Source: Desulfovibrio sp. (lineage in GTDB: Bacteria > Desulfobacterota > Desulfovibrionia > Desulfovibrionales > Desulfovibrionaceae). Taken from it: a stretch of DNA of 64,000 nt. The notes beneath the pieces are model-generated. The model was not told where the DNA came from, searched no databases, and saw only the letters and a program-made list of their open reading frames with translations. Both the position numbers and the translations under genes were made by a program. Shown here piece by piece: positions 53,337-63,526 of the stretch. The stretch spans positions 1 through 64,000 of the forward strand of contig JAITHT010000046.1 in the NCBI GenBank assembly GCA_031279825.1, given 5' to 3'. Within the stretch, counting starts at the first letter, position 1. Every line of letters starts with the position of its first letter.

Positions 53337-53872
53337 CACGCCTTGAAAAACAATATCGCGAGAAAGTGGCTCCCGGCCTGCGGACGGAATTCGGTTATAA
53401 ATCCTCCATGCAGATCCCGGGGCTTGAGAAAATCTCGCTGAATATCGGTCTCGGCGCGGCTTCGCAGAACAACAAGCTTATGGAAGAGGCTGTTTCGGAG
53501 CTTACCTCCATCGCCGGCCAGAAAGCGGTGATTACGCGGGCCAGAAAGTCCATCGCCTCCTTTAAGCTGCGTGAGGGTATGCCCATTGGTTGCCGGGTCA
53601 CGTTGCGCGGTCAGAGAATGTGGGATTTTCTCGACAAATTGGTGAATTTCGCCCTGCCTCGTGTGCGCGATTTTCGCGGCATTCCTGACCGGGGCTTTGA
53701 CGGACGGGGCAATTTTACCTTGGGCATCAAGGAACATACCATCTTTCCCGAGTTGGAAGCCGATAGGGTGGAGAACCCTAAGGGCATGAATATCACCATT
53801 GTTACCACAGCCCGCACCGACAAGGAAGGCAAGCAGCTGCTCGAGCAGCTCGGCATGCCTTTCAGAAAGTAA
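53333..53872 (+). CDS. rplE: Ribosomal protein L5
   Basis: 179 aa. [40 protein letters not shown] and [20 protein letters not shown] are typical. It binds 5S rRNA. Its ATGA overlaps the rplX stop. Confidence 0.97.
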   Translation: MTRLEKQYREKVAPGLRTEFGYKSSMQIPGLEKISLNIGLGAASQNNKLMEEAVSELTSIAGQKAVITRARKSIASFKLREGMPIGCRVTLRGQRMWDFLDKLVNFALPRVRDFRGIPDRGFDGRGNFTLGIKEHTIFPELEADRVENPKGMNITIVTTARTDKEGKQLLEQLGMPFRK

Positions 53873-53884
53873 GGAGAAATTGTC

Positions 53885-54070
53885 TTGTCCCGCACTTCTC
53901 TTGAAATAAAGGCGAAACGCAAGCCGAAATTCAGCGCGCGCGCGTATAACCGTTGCCCCGTATGCGGCCGTGCCCGTGCGTATATGCGCAAATTCGGCCT
54001 CTGCCGCATCTGTTTCCGGAATATGTCCCTGCGAGGGGAACTGCCCGGAGTACGCAAGTCAAGCTGGTAA
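53885..54070 (+). CDS. rpsN: Ribosomal protein S14, zinc (type Z) form
   Basis: 61 aa. RCPVCGRAR and LCRICFRN give the C-X2-C...C-X2-C zinc site of the short S14. The start is TTG 53885, six to seven bases after AAGGAG, and reads [20 protein letters not shown]. No ATG is usable. Confidence 0.94.
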   Translation: MSRTSLEIKAKRKPKFSARAYNRCPVCGRARAYMRKFGLCRICFRNMSLRGELPGVRKSSW

Positions 54071-54095
54071 GATACGTGTTAAGGAGAATGATGAC

Positions 54096-54476
54096 ATGCT
54101 GACCGATCCCATTGCCGATATGCTGACGCGTATCCGCAACGCGCACTTGGCCCTGCATAAGGAAGTGAGTGTGCCGCGCTCGAAGATGAAGGAATCCATT
54201 GCCGCCATCCTCAAGCAGGAAGGATATGTTGACGACGTTGCAGTCGGAGACAAGGCTATTTCTATTACCCTGAAATATCACAAAGGCCGACCGGCTATCT
54301 CCGGACTCAAAAGAGTAAGCAAGCCAGGCCGTCGTGTGTACGTCGCATCTTCCCGAATCCCCCGGGTGCAGAACGGTCTCGGCATCTGCGTTCTCTCCAC
54401 CTCCAGCGGTCTGCTTGAAGGTCAGGCCGCGTACGAGAAGAGGGTGGGGGGCGAACTTGTGTGTGAAATCTGGTAG
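54096..54476 (+). CDS. rpsH: Ribosomal protein S8
   Basis: 126 aa. MLTDPIADMLTRIRNAHLAL and LGICVLSTSSGLLEGQAAYE are standard. ATG 54096 follows AAGGAG. S8 controls the spc operon in some bacteria. Confidence 0.96.
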   Translation: MLTDPIADMLTRIRNAHLALHKEVSVPRSKMKESIAAILKQEGYVDDVAVGDKAISITLKYHKGRPAISGLKRVSKPGRRVYVASSRIPRVQNGLGICVLSTSSGLLEGQAAYEKRVGGELVCEIW

Positions 54477-54485
54477 GGTGAGGAT

Positions 54486-55025
54486 ATGTCCAGAATAGGT
54501 AAAAAACCCATAGATCTTCCCAAAGGGGTTGAGGTCAGGTTTGACGGAAGCGTCGTGAATATCAAGGGTCCAAAAGGGAGCCTGACGACTCCGCTTGCCG
54601 ACTGCCTTGACTATGCGCTTGCCGGCGGCCAGGTAAGCATTACCCGCAAGGATGACAGTCCTCTGGCCAGGGCGCAGCACGGTTTGAGACGAACCCTGCT
54701 TGCCAATTGCATCGCGGGTGTGGATAAGGGATTTTCCAAAAGTCTGGAAGTCATCGGCGTGGGATACAGGGTGGCGGTTAAGGGCAATGTTGTCGAGCTT
54801 GCTCTGGGATTTTCGCATCCGATGATTGTGGAACTTCCCAAGGGAATTGAAGCCAAGGCGGAAGGTCAGAAATTGACCATCAGCGGTATTGATAAGGAGC
54901 AGGTCGGCGAGTTTGCGGCCCGTATTCGCCGGTTGCGTAAGCCTGAGCCCTATAAGGGCAAAGGAATCCGCTATGAAAATGAGCAGATTCGCCGTAAGGT
55001 CGGCAAATCCGGCGGCAAGAAATAG
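54486..55025 (+). CDS. rplF: Ribosomal protein L6
   Basis: 179 aa. SRIGKKPIDLPKGVEVRFDG, VIGVGYRVAVKGNVVELALG and the C-terminal RRLRKPEPYKGKGIRYENEQ are typical two-domain L6. Confidence 0.97.
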   Translation: MSRIGKKPIDLPKGVEVRFDGSVVNIKGPKGSLTTPLADCLDYALAGGQVSITRKDDSPLARAQHGLRRTLLANCIAGVDKGFSKSLEVIGVGYRVAVKGNVVELALGFSHPMIVELPKGIEAKAEGQKLTISGIDKEQVGEFAARIRRLRKPEPYKGKGIRYENEQIRRKVGKSGGKK

Positions 55026-55036
55026 GCAGGTGAGAT

Positions 55037-55399
55037 ATGGTTGCTATCAATAAGGAAGTTGCGAGACAGCGCCGTAAAGTGCGCATACGCAAAAAGATTT
55101 TCGGCACGCAGGGCCGTCCCCGTTTGGTGGTGTTTCGTTCCAACCTGCATCTTTACGCTCAGATTATAGATGATGAAAGCGGCACGACGCTTGTCAGCGC
55201 ATCCACTCTGGCCATGAAAGGTTCGGGTGAATTCGTGCGTTGCAGCAAAACCGGCGGCGAATTGGTGGGCAAGGAAATTGCGCGGCTTGCCAAAGAAAAG
55301 AGCATATCCCGCGTCGTGTTTGATCGTAACGGCTACATTTATCACGGCCGCATCAAAGCCGTGGCCGATGGAGCTCGTGAAGCCGGTCTTGACTTTTAA
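55037..55399 (+). CDS. rplR: Ribosomal protein L18
   Basis: 120 aa. [20 protein letters not shown] and [20 protein letters not shown] bind 5S rRNA. GCAGGTGAG lies upstream of ATG 55037. Confidence 0.96.
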   Translation: MVAINKEVARQRRKVRIRKKIFGTQGRPRLVVFRSNLHLYAQIIDDESGTTLVSASTLAMKGSGEFVRCSKTGGELVGKEIARLAKEKSISRVVFDRNGYIYHGRIKAVADGAREAGLDF

Positions 55400-55417
55400 T
55401 GTCAGCAGGTGAGCTCT

Positions 55418-55909
55418 ATGGAACAAAATGAATCGGGAATGGTTGAAAAGATTGTCGCCCTTAACCGTGTTGCAAAGGTTGTGAAGGGCGGTCGGAGATT
55501 TTCTTTCTCCGCTCTGGTGGTGGTGGGCGACGGCAAAGGTTCCGTGGGTTTCGCCCTCGGTAAGGCTCAGGAAGTGCCCGAAGCCTTGCGCAAGGCGACG
55601 GAACGCGCCCGCAAAACGATGATACGGGTTCCTCTGATAGAGGGAACATTGCCGTACGAGGTGCTGGGCGTTTACGGAGCCGGCAGGGTGATGCTCAAAC
55701 CTGCTTCACGCGGTACCGGTATCATTGCCGGCGGTGCCGTGCGTGCGATCATGGAGGCGGTCGGAGTTTCCGACGTGCTGGCCAAAGCCATCGGCACCAA
55801 TAATCCGCACAATGTCTTGCGGGCAACGGTTGAGGGGCTTGCGTCGCTTCGTAGCGCCGAGGCCGTAAGCGATATTCGCAGCAAAAAGCTCGCCACGCCG
55901 CGTAAATAG
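55418..55909 (+). CDS. rpsE: Ribosomal protein S5
   Basis: 163 aa. [40 protein letters not shown] and [20 protein letters not shown] are characteristic. S5 acts in decoding accuracy. ATG 55418 chosen over an upstream in-frame ATG. Confidence 0.96.
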   Translation: MEQNESGMVEKIVALNRVAKVVKGGRRFSFSALVVVGDGKGSVGFALGKAQEVPEALRKATERARKTMIRVPLIEGTLPYEVLGVYGAGRVMLKPASRGTGIIAGGAVRAIMEAVGVSDVLAKAIGTNNPHNVLRATVEGLASLRSAEAVSDIRSKKLATPRK

Positions 55910-56005
55910 CGCGTAATGGCGCGTATCGGCTCCGGCGGCGGAACATGTGGTACTGAAAAGCGCTATCCCGAAGTATTCAGGCGTCGGGGCAGGCAGGATG
56001 AAGTC

Positions 56006-56176
56006 ATGATCAAGGTAAAACTCGTTCGCAGTAAAATCGGCTGTAGCCCGAAACAGCGCCAGGTGTTGGCGGCCCTCGGCCTGCGGCGCATGCAGATGGT
56101 GAAGTCGTTTGAGGACAATGCCGCGATTCGCGGCATGATCGCCAAAGTACGGCATATGGTGGAGGTAAGTGAATGA
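56006..56176 (+). CDS. rpmD: Ribosomal protein L30
   Basis: 56 aa. [20 protein letters not shown] and [20 protein letters not shown] are the family core. ATG 56006 is chosen; the 30 residues ahead in frame are not family-like. Stop overlaps rplO. Confidence 0.93.
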   Translation: MIKVKLVRSKIGCSPKQRQVLAALGLRRMQMVKSFEDNAAIRGMIAKVRHMVEVSE

Positions 56177-56631
56177 TGCGGCTCCACTCCTTATATCCCT
56201 TTGTTGAAGAAAGGAAGACGCGCAAGCGCGTCGGCCGGGGCTCGGGATCAGGTCTTGGGTGTACCGCCGGCAAGGGCAACAAGGGTCAGAACGCCCGTTC
56301 GGGCGGTGGCGCCCCCGCCGGCTTTGAAGGCGGACAGATGCCCTTGCAGCGTCGTTTGCCTAAACGCGGGTTTAAAAACGCGCCTTTTAGAAATCGCTAT
56401 TCCCTTGTCAGTTTGGCGGTACTCGTCAGCCATTTTGAGGGCAAGAGCGCAATATCGCTTGAGGATATTTACGGGCGGGGGCTTGCGGGTAACGGCAAGC
56501 CGGTAAAGGTGCTGGATGACGGCGCGTTGACCTTAAGCGGCCCTTTGTGGATTGAAGCGCATACATTCAGCGCATCCGCGCGCGAAAAGTTGCGTAATGC
56601 GGGCGGTGAAGCCAAAGCCCTGGAAGGATAA
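56173..56631 (+). CDS. rplO: Ribosomal protein L15
   Basis: 152 aa. [20 protein letters not shown] and [20 protein letters not shown] are diagnostic. The start lies in ATGATG overlapping the rpmD stop (56173 or 56176). Confidence 0.96.
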   Translation: MMRLHSLYPFVEERKTRKRVGRGSGSGLGCTAGKGNKGQNARSGGGAPAGFEGGQMPLQRRLPKRGFKNAPFRNRYSLVSLAVLVSHFEGKSAISLEDIYGRGLAGNGKPVKVLDDGALTLSGPLWIEAHTFSASAREKLRNAGGEAKALEG

Positions 56632-56637
56632 TACATC

Positions 56638-57951
56638 GTGTCCGTGCAAGGCGTAAAAAATTTGGCCTACGTTCCCGATCTCTGGCGCAAGCTCGGCTGG
56701 ACCTTTATGATCCTTTTGGCGTACCGGGTGGGCATACATGTGCCTATTCCGGGTGTTGACGTCAAAGCCATGGCCGACTTTTTTGCCCAGGCCGAGGGAA
56801 CTCTGTTCAACGTGTTTGATATGTTTTCCGGCGGCGGACTTCGTAATGTGTCCATCTTCGCTCTTGGCGTGATGCCCTATATTTCCGCCTCCATCATCAT
56901 GCAACTGTTGCAGGTGCTCAGCCCGGATCTCAAGCGCATGGCCAAGGAGGAGGGGGGCGTCGGCCGGAAAAAGGTTACTCAGTATACCCGCTATGCCACG
57001 GTGCTGATCTCTCTCGTGCAGAGCTTCGGCCTTGCGACGATGCTTGAAGGGATGCCCAGCCCGCAGGGAATTCCCATGGTGCCTGAGGCGGGCGCCCTGT
57101 TCCGTGTGGTGACCATTGTTACCATGACCGCCGGCACCATCCTGATTATGTGGCTGGGAGAGCAGATTACGGCCAGAGGTATCGGCAACGGCATTTCTCT
57201 GGTGATTTTTTCCGGGATTGTCGCCGGCATTCCCAGGGCCATCGGGCAGACGTACGCCTTTTTGGGTGACACCATACCGTATATCCTGCTCCCGATAATC
57301 GGCGTCGTCATGGTTGCGGTGGTGCTGGTCATCGTGTTCGTGGAGCGGGCGCAACGGCGTATCCCCGTGCATTACGCGAAACGTCAGCAAGGGCGCAAGA
57401 TCTACGGCGGGCAGACGACGCATCTGCCGTTGCGTCTTAATACGGCCGGGGTTATTCCTCCCATTTTTGCGGGCAGTCTGCTGGTCTTTCCCGCGACGCT
57501 GGCCCAGTTTTCTCATAACGCCGTGCTTCAGTCCATGTCTCAGTGGTTTTCTCCAAGCACGATACTGTATAATGTCCTTTATGCCGCCCTGATTGTCTTT
57601 TTTTGCTATTTTTATACGGCTATTATTTTTGATCCCAAGGATATTGCCGAAAATTTAAAGAAGCAGGGAGGTTTTGTACCGGGAATCCGGCCCGGCGACA
57701 AAACCAGGGAGTACATCGGCAATGTGCTTACCCGCATTACTTTGTGGGGCGCCATATATATTACTCTTGTCTGTCTGTTGCCGCAGTTTCTCATAAGCTA
57801 CTTTAAAATTCCTTTTTATTTCGGCGGCACCAGCGTGCTCATTGTTGTCGGGGTGGCCATGGATTTTATGGGCCAGGTCAATTCATATATGATTTCACGC
57901 CAGTATGAAGGGCTTATGGGTAAAGCCAAGATAGCGGGCCGGTATCAGTAA
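56638..57951 (+). CDS. secY: Protein translocase subunit SecY
   Basis: 437 aa with ten membrane helices. RVGIHVPIPGVD, ALGVMPYISASIIMQLLQVL, GNGISLVIFSGIVAGIPRA and VERAQRRIPVHYAKRQQGRK are classic SecY segments, including the cytoplasmic loop that binds SecA and ribosomes. It forms the inner-membrane pore for secretion. The start is GTG 56638. Overlaps map by one base (TAATG). Confidence 0.97.
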   Translation: MSVQGVKNLAYVPDLWRKLGWTFMILLAYRVGIHVPIPGVDVKAMADFFAQAEGTLFNVFDMFSGGGLRNVSIFALGVMPYISASIIMQLLQVLSPDLKRMAKEEGGVGRKKVTQYTRYATVLISLVQSFGLATMLEGMPSPQGIPMVPEAGALFRVVTIVTMTAGTILIMWLGEQITARGIGNGISLVIFSGIVAGIPRAIGQTYAFLGDTIPYILLPIIGVVMVAVVLVIVFVERAQRRIPVHYAKRQQGRKIYGGQTTHLPLRLNTAGVIPPIFAGSLLVFPATLAQFSHNAVLQSMSQWFSPSTILYNVLYAALIVFFCYFYTAIIFDPKDIAENLKKQGGFVPGIRPGDKTREYIGNVLTRITLWGAIYITLVCLLPQFLISYFKIPFYFGGTSVLIVVGVAMDFMGQVNSYMISRQYEGLMGKAKIAGRYQ

Positions 57952-58715
57952 TGAAGAAATTCCGGGGAGTATTTCTTAAAAATGAAAATGAAATAGCCCT
58001 GTTGCGTGAAGCTAACCGTATAGGGTCGTTGATTCGCGAGGCCATGAAGGCTGAGGTCAAACCCGGCGTGGCGACCATGCGTTTTGAAGAAATCGCCCAG
58101 GATATATGTCGGACCTATGCTGTTCGGCCGGCCTTTCAGGGGTACCACGGATTCCCTTTTGCATTGTGCTGTTCCGTCAATGAAGAGGTGGTGCACGGAT
58201 TCCCCTCGCGTTCGCGGATTTTAACGGAAGGGGATATCGTCAGTTTTGACATGGGCGTGGTGTATGAAGGTTTTTATGGTGATTCCGCCTGTACGGTGGG
58301 AGTGGGGGTCGTTTCGGAAGAAGCGGCCAGACTCATGCGCGTGACCGAAGAATGTCTTTCGCGTGCTGTTGCCGCAGCAACCGTGGGTAACAGCATGAAC
58401 GACATCTCCAGGGCCGTGCAGATGCATGCGGAAGCGAACGGGTACTCAATAGTGCGGCGTTTTGTCGGGCACGGTATCGGGCGCAGTCTGCACGAAAAGC
58501 CGGAAATCCCGAATTTCGTGCCGGCATTCGGTACTCCTTTGCCTCTTAAGGTCGGCATGGTGCTGGCCATTGAACCCATGCTCACCATAGGGACGCATGA
58601 AGTGGACATTTTGGAAGACAACTGGACGGCGGTGACCAGGGACAGAAAGCTGGCCGCCCATTTTGAACATAGTATTGCCGTTATGCCGCATGGTCCGGAA
58701 ATTTTAAGTCTCTGA
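57951..58715 (+). CDS. map: Methionine aminopeptidase type I
   Basis: 254 aa. GYHGFPFALCCSVNEEVVHG, SFDMGVVYEGFYGDSACTVG, FVGHGIGRSLHEKPEIPNF and LAIEPMLTIG hold the five metal ligands (Asp, Asp, His, Glu, Glu). It removes the N-terminal Met from new proteins. There is no infA or adk between map and rpmJ. Confidence 0.95.
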   Translation: MKKFRGVFLKNENEIALLREANRIGSLIREAMKAEVKPGVATMRFEEIAQDICRTYAVRPAFQGYHGFPFALCCSVNEEVVHGFPSRSRILTEGDIVSFDMGVVYEGFYGDSACTVGVGVVSEEAARLMRVTEECLSRAVAAATVGNSMNDISRAVQMHAEANGYSIVRRFVGHGIGRSLHEKPEIPNFVPAFGTPLPLKVGMVLAIEPMLTIGTHEVDILEDNWTAVTRDRKLAAHFEHSIAVMPHGPEILSL

Positions 58716-58732
58716 GCATCGTATTTTTATTC

Positions 58733-58761
58733 TTGACATAGGATGGCGATAGAGCTATCTA
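58733..58761 (+). promoter_or_regulatory. Internal promoter ahead of rpmJ-rpsM-rpsK-rpsD-rpoA
   Basis: TTGACA (58733-58738), 17 bases, TATCTA (58756-58761). It lies 18 bases after the map stop and could boost the alpha-operon part of the cluster. Confidence 0.6.
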
Positions 58762-58825
58762 GCTCAGTTCGAGCCACGCACGTCAGCCGGCTTGGCGTAT
58801 TGAAGCAGCATATGTGGAGCGCATT

Positions 58826-58939
58826 ATGAAAGTACGGCCTTCGGTCAAAAGGATTTGCCCCAAGTGCAAGGTCATCCGCCGCCACGGCGTTTTGCGGGTG
58901 ATTTGCGATAACCCCCGGCACAAGCAGCGCCAAGGCTAG
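58826..58939 (+). CDS. rpmJ: Ribosomal protein L36
   Basis: 37 aa: [20 protein letters not shown] followed by [17 protein letters not shown]. The C-X2-C...C...H zinc ligands of the Zn form are present. There is no strong Shine-Dalgarno sequence (GGAGCGCATT upstream). It sits 17 bases before rpsM. Confidence 0.95.
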   Translation: MKVRPSVKRICPKCKVIRRHGVLRVICDNPRHKQRQG

Positions 58940-58956
58940 GCGAGCAGGAGTTTCAC

Positions 58957-59325
58957 GTGGCCAGAATCGCGGGAGTAGATTTGCCCAGAGGCAAACGCAC
59001 TGATATTGCCCTTACCTATATTTACGGCATCGGTCGGGCTACGGCTTTGAAAATTCTTGATGCCACAGGTGTGGATTGGGCTCGCGGAATAGACGATCTC
59101 TCCAATGAGGAAATTAACGAGATCCGCAAGGAACTTGAGCAACACTACAAGGTTGAAGGCGACCTGCGCCGCGAAGTCGGCTCCAGCATCAAGCGCCTTA
59201 TGGATATAGGATGTTACCGGGGTCTGCGCCATAGAAAGGGATTGCCGGCGCGCGGTCAACGCACCCATACCAACGCGCGTACAAGAAAAGGTCCGCGCCG
59301 CGGCGCCGCCCCCAAGAAAAAATAG
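58957..59325 (+). CDS. rpsM: Ribosomal protein S13
   Basis: 122 aa. [20 protein letters not shown] and [20 protein letters not shown] with a basic tail are typical. Start is GTG 58957 with GAGCAGGAG upstream. Confidence 0.96.
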   Translation: MARIAGVDLPRGKRTDIALTYIYGIGRATALKILDATGVDWARGIDDLSNEEINEIRKELEQHYKVEGDLRREVGSSIKRLMDIGCYRGLRHRKGLPARGQRTHTNARTRKGPRRGAAPKKK

Positions 59326-59395
59326 GTATTGCCCGAGACGGGCGCTCCGCCGTATTCCTTTATCAATATTAACGAAAGTCATTTGAGAGTGCGAC

Positions 59396-59785
59396 ATGGC
59401 CAAAGCCAGACGAGTTGTCAAGAAAAAAGAAAAAAAGAATGTGCCGGTGGGTTTGGCCCATATTCAGGCTTCGTTCAACAATACTATTATCACCTTTACC
59501 GATACCCGCGGAAATGCCGTCAGTTGGGCAAGCTCGGGGCAGGCCGGTTTTAAAGGATCGCGCAAGTCCACCCCCTTCGCCGCGCAGGTGGCCGCCGAAC
59601 AGGCGGCCCGTAAGGCTCAGGATAACGGCATGCGTACTGTGGGCATTTATGTCGTCGGTCCCGGCTCGGGGCGGGAGTCCGCCATGCGCGCCATCAACAA
59701 TGCCGGTTTCAAGGTAGCGTTCATTCGAGACATCACCCCCATTCCGCACAATGGCTGCCGTCCTCCCAAGCGGCGCCGAGTGTAA
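59396..59785 (+). CDS. rpsK: Ribosomal protein S11
   Basis: 129 aa. [40 protein letters not shown] and the C-terminal [18 protein letters not shown] are standard. Confidence 0.97.
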   Translation: MAKARRVVKKKEKKNVPVGLAHIQASFNNTIITFTDTRGNAVSWASSGQAGFKGSRKSTPFAAQVAAEQAARKAQDNGMRTVGIYVVGPGSGRESAMRAINNAGFKVAFIRDITPIPHNGCRPPKRRRV

Positions 59786-59804
59786 GCCTTGAGGAGGAAC
59801 CCCC

Positions 59805-60431
59805 TTGGCCAAGTATAATGAAGCCAAATGCCGCCTGTGCAGGCGTGAAGGCAGCAAGCTCATGCTCAAGGGCGATCGTTGCCACACGGACAAGTGCGCG
59901 TTTGATCGCCGCCCCTACGCGCCCGGTCAGCACGGCAGGACGCGCAAAAAAGTCTCCGACTACGCCCTGCAATTGCGCGAGAAGCAAAAAGTACGCCGTA
60001 TCTACGGCGTCCTGGAAACGCAGTTTCGCAATTATTTCATTAAGGCTGATATGGCCAAGGGCATTACCGGCCATAATCTGCTCGCCAATCTGGAGCGCCG
60101 CCTTGACAGCGTGATATACCGTCTCGGATTTGCCGGTTCGCGCCAGCAGGCCCGTCAGTTTGTCCGTCACGGCCTGTTTACCCTGAACGGCCATAAGGTA
60201 ACCATTCCCTCTTTGCTTGTTCGTGTGGGTGATATTGTGGAAGTTCCGGAAAAGAAGCGTAAAGTCGCCGTGCTTGCCGAAGTGCCGCAACTTATTGCCC
60301 GCAGAGGCATTCCCGGTTGGCTTGAAGTTGACGGCACGGCTTTTCGCGGCGTTGTCAAGGCCCTGCCCCAACGCGAGGACATTCAGACTCCGATTAACGA
60401 GGATCTGATTGTCGAGCTTTACTCTAAATAA
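59805..60431 (+). CDS. rpsD: Ribosomal protein S4, zinc-binding form
   Basis: 208 aa. The N-terminal CRLCRREG...CHTDKC has four Cys for zinc. The S4/rRNA-binding domain is [20 protein letters not shown]. The start is TTG 59805 after GAGGAGGAA. It starts 30S assembly and may repress the alpha-operon segment. Confidence 0.96.
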   Translation: MAKYNEAKCRLCRREGSKLMLKGDRCHTDKCAFDRRPYAPGQHGRTRKKVSDYALQLREKQKVRRIYGVLETQFRNYFIKADMAKGITGHNLLANLERRLDSVIYRLGFAGSRQQARQFVRHGLFTLNGHKVTIPSLLVRVGDIVEVPEKKRKVAVLAEVPQLIARRGIPGWLEVDGTAFRGVVKALPQREDIQTPINEDLIVELYSK

Positions 60432-60442
60432 CGGGTAGAAGC

Positions 60443-61486
60443 ATGATTTTTAAACAAGGCGACAGGCTTATTAATTCGCGCAATTGGTCAGAGTTGGTCA
60501 AGCCGGAGCAGGTTTCCCGTACGAGTGATGTTGAGGACAGCCTCTACGGTCGGTTCGTCTGCGAGCCTCTTGAGCGCGGGTACGGTACGACCATAGGCAA
60601 CGCGTTGCGTCGTATTTTACTGTCTTCGTTGCAAGGGGCGGCCTTTGTATCGGTAAAATTTTCAGGCGTGCAGCATGAGTTTACCACCATTCCCGGCGTG
60701 CTTGAAGACGTGACCGATATTGTGCTGAATTTTAAGCAGGTCCGTCTCGCCATGGATATTGACGAACCGCAGCGTCTTGTCCTGAGGGCGGTGGAAAAAG
60801 GCGCGGTTTCGGCGGCGGCGATACAGTGCACCCAGCATGTGGCCGTACTGAATCCGGAACAGCATCTTTTTACCGTCACCGACGCCGTTGATCTGCAGAT
60901 CGAACTGGAAGCCCGCATGGGTAAAGGCTATGTGCCGGCTGATATGCACGGGGTGCTTTCCGATGAAATAGGGCTCATTGCCCTGGACGCCAGTTATTCT
61001 CCTGTACGTAAGGTTTCCTATACCGTCGAGCAGGCCCGTGTCGGCCAGATGACCGACTACGACAGGCTGATTCTTGAAGTGTGGACGGACGGCTCCGTCA
61101 CGCCTGAAGATGCCCTCGCGTACAGCGCAAAGATTTTAAAAGATCAGCTCACAGTATTCATCAATTTTGATGAGCGCACGTCAGGAGAGAGCCAGGGGAG
61201 CAGTTCGGGCGTGAACGATATTAATGAAAATCTCTTTAAATCCATTGACGAGCTTGAGCTTTCCGTGAGGGCGACCAACTGCCTGAAGAGCGCCAATATC
61301 GCCTTGGTGGGAGAAATCGTGCAGCGTCAGGAGAATGAAATGCTTAAAACCAAGAATTTCGGCAAAAAATCTTTGGATGAGATTCGCCGTGTTCTTGCTG
61401 AGATGCATCTCGACTTCGGCATGAGGGTGGACGGATTCGAGAAGAAATATCAGGAATGGAAGAGGAAGCAGCAACATGAGGCATAA
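60443..61486 (+). CDS. rpoA: RNA polymerase alpha subunit
   Basis: 347 aa. The N-terminal dimerisation domain has [20 protein letters not shown] and [10 protein letters not shown]; the C-terminal domain (about 265-340) has [20 protein letters not shown] with the DNA-contacting loops, ending in a basic tail. It scaffolds RNA polymerase assembly and binds UP elements and activators. Its end overlaps rplQ by 11 bases. Confidence 0.98.
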   Translation: MIFKQGDRLINSRNWSELVKPEQVSRTSDVEDSLYGRFVCEPLERGYGTTIGNALRRILLSSLQGAAFVSVKFSGVQHEFTTIPGVLEDVTDIVLNFKQVRLAMDIDEPQRLVLRAVEKGAVSAAAIQCTQHVAVLNPEQHLFTVTDAVDLQIELEARMGKGYVPADMHGVLSDEIGLIALDASYSPVRKVSYTVEQARVGQMTDYDRLILEVWTDGSVTPEDALAYSAKILKDQLTVFINFDERTSGESQGSSSGVNDINENLFKSIDELELSVRATNCLKSANIALVGEIVQRQENEMLKTKNFGKKSLDEIRRVLAEMHLDFGMRVDGFEKKYQEWKRKQQHEA

Positions 61487-61889
61487 TAAATCCGGCCGGA
61501 AGCTCGGCAGAAATCCTTCCCACAGAAAGGCCCTTCTGCGTAACATGGCGAAAGCCCTGCTTATCAACAGCAGCATTACCACTACGGAAGCCAAGGCGAA
61601 AACTCTGCGCGGCGTTGTTGACCCTTTGATTTCCCTGGCGTTGAAGAATGATGTGCACGCGCGCCGTCAGGCCTATTCTCTGCTTGGGGAGCATGGGCTT
61701 GTCAGCCGTCTTTTTGATGAAATAGGTCCGCTGTACAAGCAGGGAGGCGGATATACCCGGGTGGTCAAACTAGCTGTTCCCCGGAAGGGTGACGGCGCCT
61801 CCCTCGCCGTCATAGAACTTATCCATAAGCCATTGAAAAATGAAGAAAAAACTGTCGATAAAGATTCTTCGGCCAAGGTCTCCAAATAA
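61476..61889 (+). CDS. rplQ: Ribosomal protein L17
   Basis: 137 aa. [40 protein letters not shown] and the [20 protein letters not shown] segment are typical, with a Lys/Asp tail. Its ATG is within rpoA (11-base overlap). Last gene of the operon. Confidence 0.97.
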   Translation: MRHNKSGRKLGRNPSHRKALLRNMAKALLINSSITTTEAKAKTLRGVVDPLISLALKNDVHARRQAYSLLGEHGLVSRLFDEIGPLYKQGGGYTRVVKLAVPRKGDGASLAVIELIHKPLKNEEKTVDKDSSAKVSK

Positions 61890-61913
61890 GCGTTATGGTG
61901 ATGCTATCGTTGA

Positions 61914-62043
61914 CAGAGTGCGTTCACTTTGAAAATGCTCTGGCAACCGGCAACGTAAGCGTCGGCTCTCGTGCACGAGGAGTAGGCGAAACGTGTTTTC
62001 GCCGAGGGCGACGAGCGCAACGTTTCAAAGTGAATCTGCTCTA
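61914..62043 (+). repeat. Family R inverted-repeat element, full copy
   Basis: 130 bp, from CAGAGTGCGTTCACTTTGAA through CTCGTGCACGAG and GGCGAAAACGTGTTTTCGCC-like stems to TTTCAAAGTGAATCTGCTCTA. Close to the copy at 20291-20420. It lies between the rplQ stop and the operon terminator, and its last base is the first base of the terminator stem. Confidence 0.75.
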
Positions 62044-62083
62044 AAGCGGCCCTCTCCCTCTGTTGTGAGGAGAGGGCCGCTTT
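62043..62083 (+). terminator. Intrinsic terminator of the ribosomal protein operon
   Basis: AAAGCGGCCCTCTC (62043-62056) pairs perfectly with GAGAGGGCCGCTTT (62070-62083); a T-rich end follows. 154 bases after rplQ. Confidence 0.75.
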
Positions 62084-62175
62084 ATGTAATTTACACGCTT
62101 GTGGGAACCTGTTAGAGCAGAGGTGTCCGCCGGTTCGTTGCGGAGAAAAGACGGCCCATGTTGGCGCTCTTTCCA

Positions 62176-62295
62176 TAGCTGGGGCATTTTCACTTTGAAA
62201 ATGCCCGTCAACCGGCAGCGTAAGCGCCGGTTGCGTGCACGAGGAGTGGGCGAAACGAAACGGCGAGGGCAAGGTTGCAAAGTTGATCTGCTCTA
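62176..62295 (+). repeat. Family R inverted-repeat element, copy abutting an aminotransferase
   Basis: TAGCTGGGGCATTTTCACTT with its hairpin partner, CAACCGGC-AGCGTAAGC-GCCGGTTG and GTGCACGAGGAGTGGGCGAA, ending GCAAAGTTGATCTGCTCTA. The right end is 17 bases before the start codon at 62313, so the element is the 5' region of that gene's mRNA or its promoter. Confidence 0.7.
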
Positions 62296-62312
62296 ATGGA
62301 GGAGTCCTTCAC

Positions 62313-63485
62313 ATGAAACTTGCCGACCGCGTGGCGCAGCTTAAGCCTTCCGCCACCCTTAGCGTCAGCGCGAAAGCCCAGGAACTGAGAGCCGCAGGGC
62401 GGGAAATATTCAGTCTTTCCGTGGGGGAAACTGATTTTCCAACGCCGGCATATATATGCAAGGCGGCTCAAGACGCCATAGACGCCGGTTTTACGCGGTA
62501 CACGCCCGTACCCGGCATACCGGAGTTGCGCCTTGCCGCCGCGGGCTACTTCAACAGGCATTACGGCATTGCCGCCGAGGCTGATCATATCATCATAAGC
62601 AACGGCGGCAAGCATTGCCTGTACAATGTGTGCCAGGCGCTGCTTAATCCCGGAGATCACGTGCTGATTCCCGCGCCGTATTGGGTGAGTTATCCGCCTA
62701 TGGTGGAACTCGCCGCCGCCAAGCCGGTGATCATCAGCACGGCGCCGGAAAGAAATTTCAAAGTCTCTCCGACGGATCTGGAAAAGAGCCTGACGCCGAA
62801 AACCCGTCTGCTTCTGCTCAATTCCCCTTCAAACCCCACTGGCTCCTGCTACGGCAAGGAGGAACTCGACGCCATCGCCGAATGGGCCGTTGCGCGCGGC
62901 GTAACGGTCATAGCCGACGAGATTTATGATCAACTGGTTTACGGAGATACGCCGGCCCTAAGCTTGTGCGCCTGGTGGCAAAAGCACCCGGAGAATTTCG
63001 TCATTGTCAACGGAGTGGCGAAAACCTTTGCCATGACGGGCTGGCGGGTGGGCTACACGCTTGGTCATCCGGATCTGATCCGGGCCATGTCCCGTTTGCA
63101 GGGGCAATCCACCTCCAATATTTGCTCAGTCTCGCAGAAAGCCGCAGTCGCCGCCTTGAACGGGCATATGGATACGGTGGAAGAAATGCGCGTTGCCTTT
63201 GAGCGCCGTAGCGCCTTAGCCATGGAGATTGTTTCCGCATGGCCTGATGTGCTTTGCCCGCGCCCCCGGGGCGCGTTTTATATTTTTCCGGATGTGCATC
63301 GTCACTACGGCGCGCGCTTTTCCGATTCCACCAGCCTGTGCACCCTGCTGCTGTCTGAAGTCGGGGTGGCTCTCGTCCCCGGCGCGGCTTTCGGCGATGA
63401 TCGCTGCATCCGCATTTCTTACGCCGTGAGCGATGACGCCCTGATCAAGGCGCTTCACCTTGTGGAGAAGGTATTGCTGGGTTAA
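62313..63485 (+). CDS. Class I aminotransferase, aspartate aminotransferase type (1b)
   Basis: 390 aa. It starts MKLADRVAQLKPSATLSVSA. IFSLSVGETDFPTP, YTPVPGIPELR, LIPAPYWVSYP, SPSNPTGSCY, ADEIYDQLVY and the PLP-lysine region GVAKTFAMTGWRVGY are classic for the bacterial type-I-gamma/AspB group. It exchanges amino groups between aspartate and 2-oxoglutarate in the cytoplasm. GGAGGAG is eight to nine bases before ATG 62313. Substrate range within the group is not fixed by sequence. Confidence 0.92.
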   Translation: MKLADRVAQLKPSATLSVSAKAQELRAAGREIFSLSVGETDFPTPAYICKAAQDAIDAGFTRYTPVPGIPELRLAAAGYFNRHYGIAAEADHIIISNGGKHCLYNVCQALLNPGDHVLIPAPYWVSYPPMVELAAAKPVIISTAPERNFKVSPTDLEKSLTPKTRLLLLNSPSNPTGSCYGKEELDAIAEWAVARGVTVIADEIYDQLVYGDTPALSLCAWWQKHPENFVIVNGVAKTFAMTGWRVGYTLGHPDLIRAMSRLQGQSTSNICSVSQKAAVAALNGHMDTVEEMRVAFERRSALAMEIVSAWPDVLCPRPRGAFYIFPDVHRHYGARFSDSTSLCTLLLSEVGVALVPGAAFGDDRCIRISYAVSDDALIKALHLVEKVLLG

Positions 63486-63526
63486 GATTGCAGAGTAATT
63501 GTATCGACATATTACGGAGAACATCT

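Noticed and set aside
58756-58790. tRNA-like phrase TATCTAGCTCAGTTCGAGCC
   Set aside because: Resembles a D-arm by chance; no acceptor stem or anticodon arm can be formed and it overlaps a -10 box.
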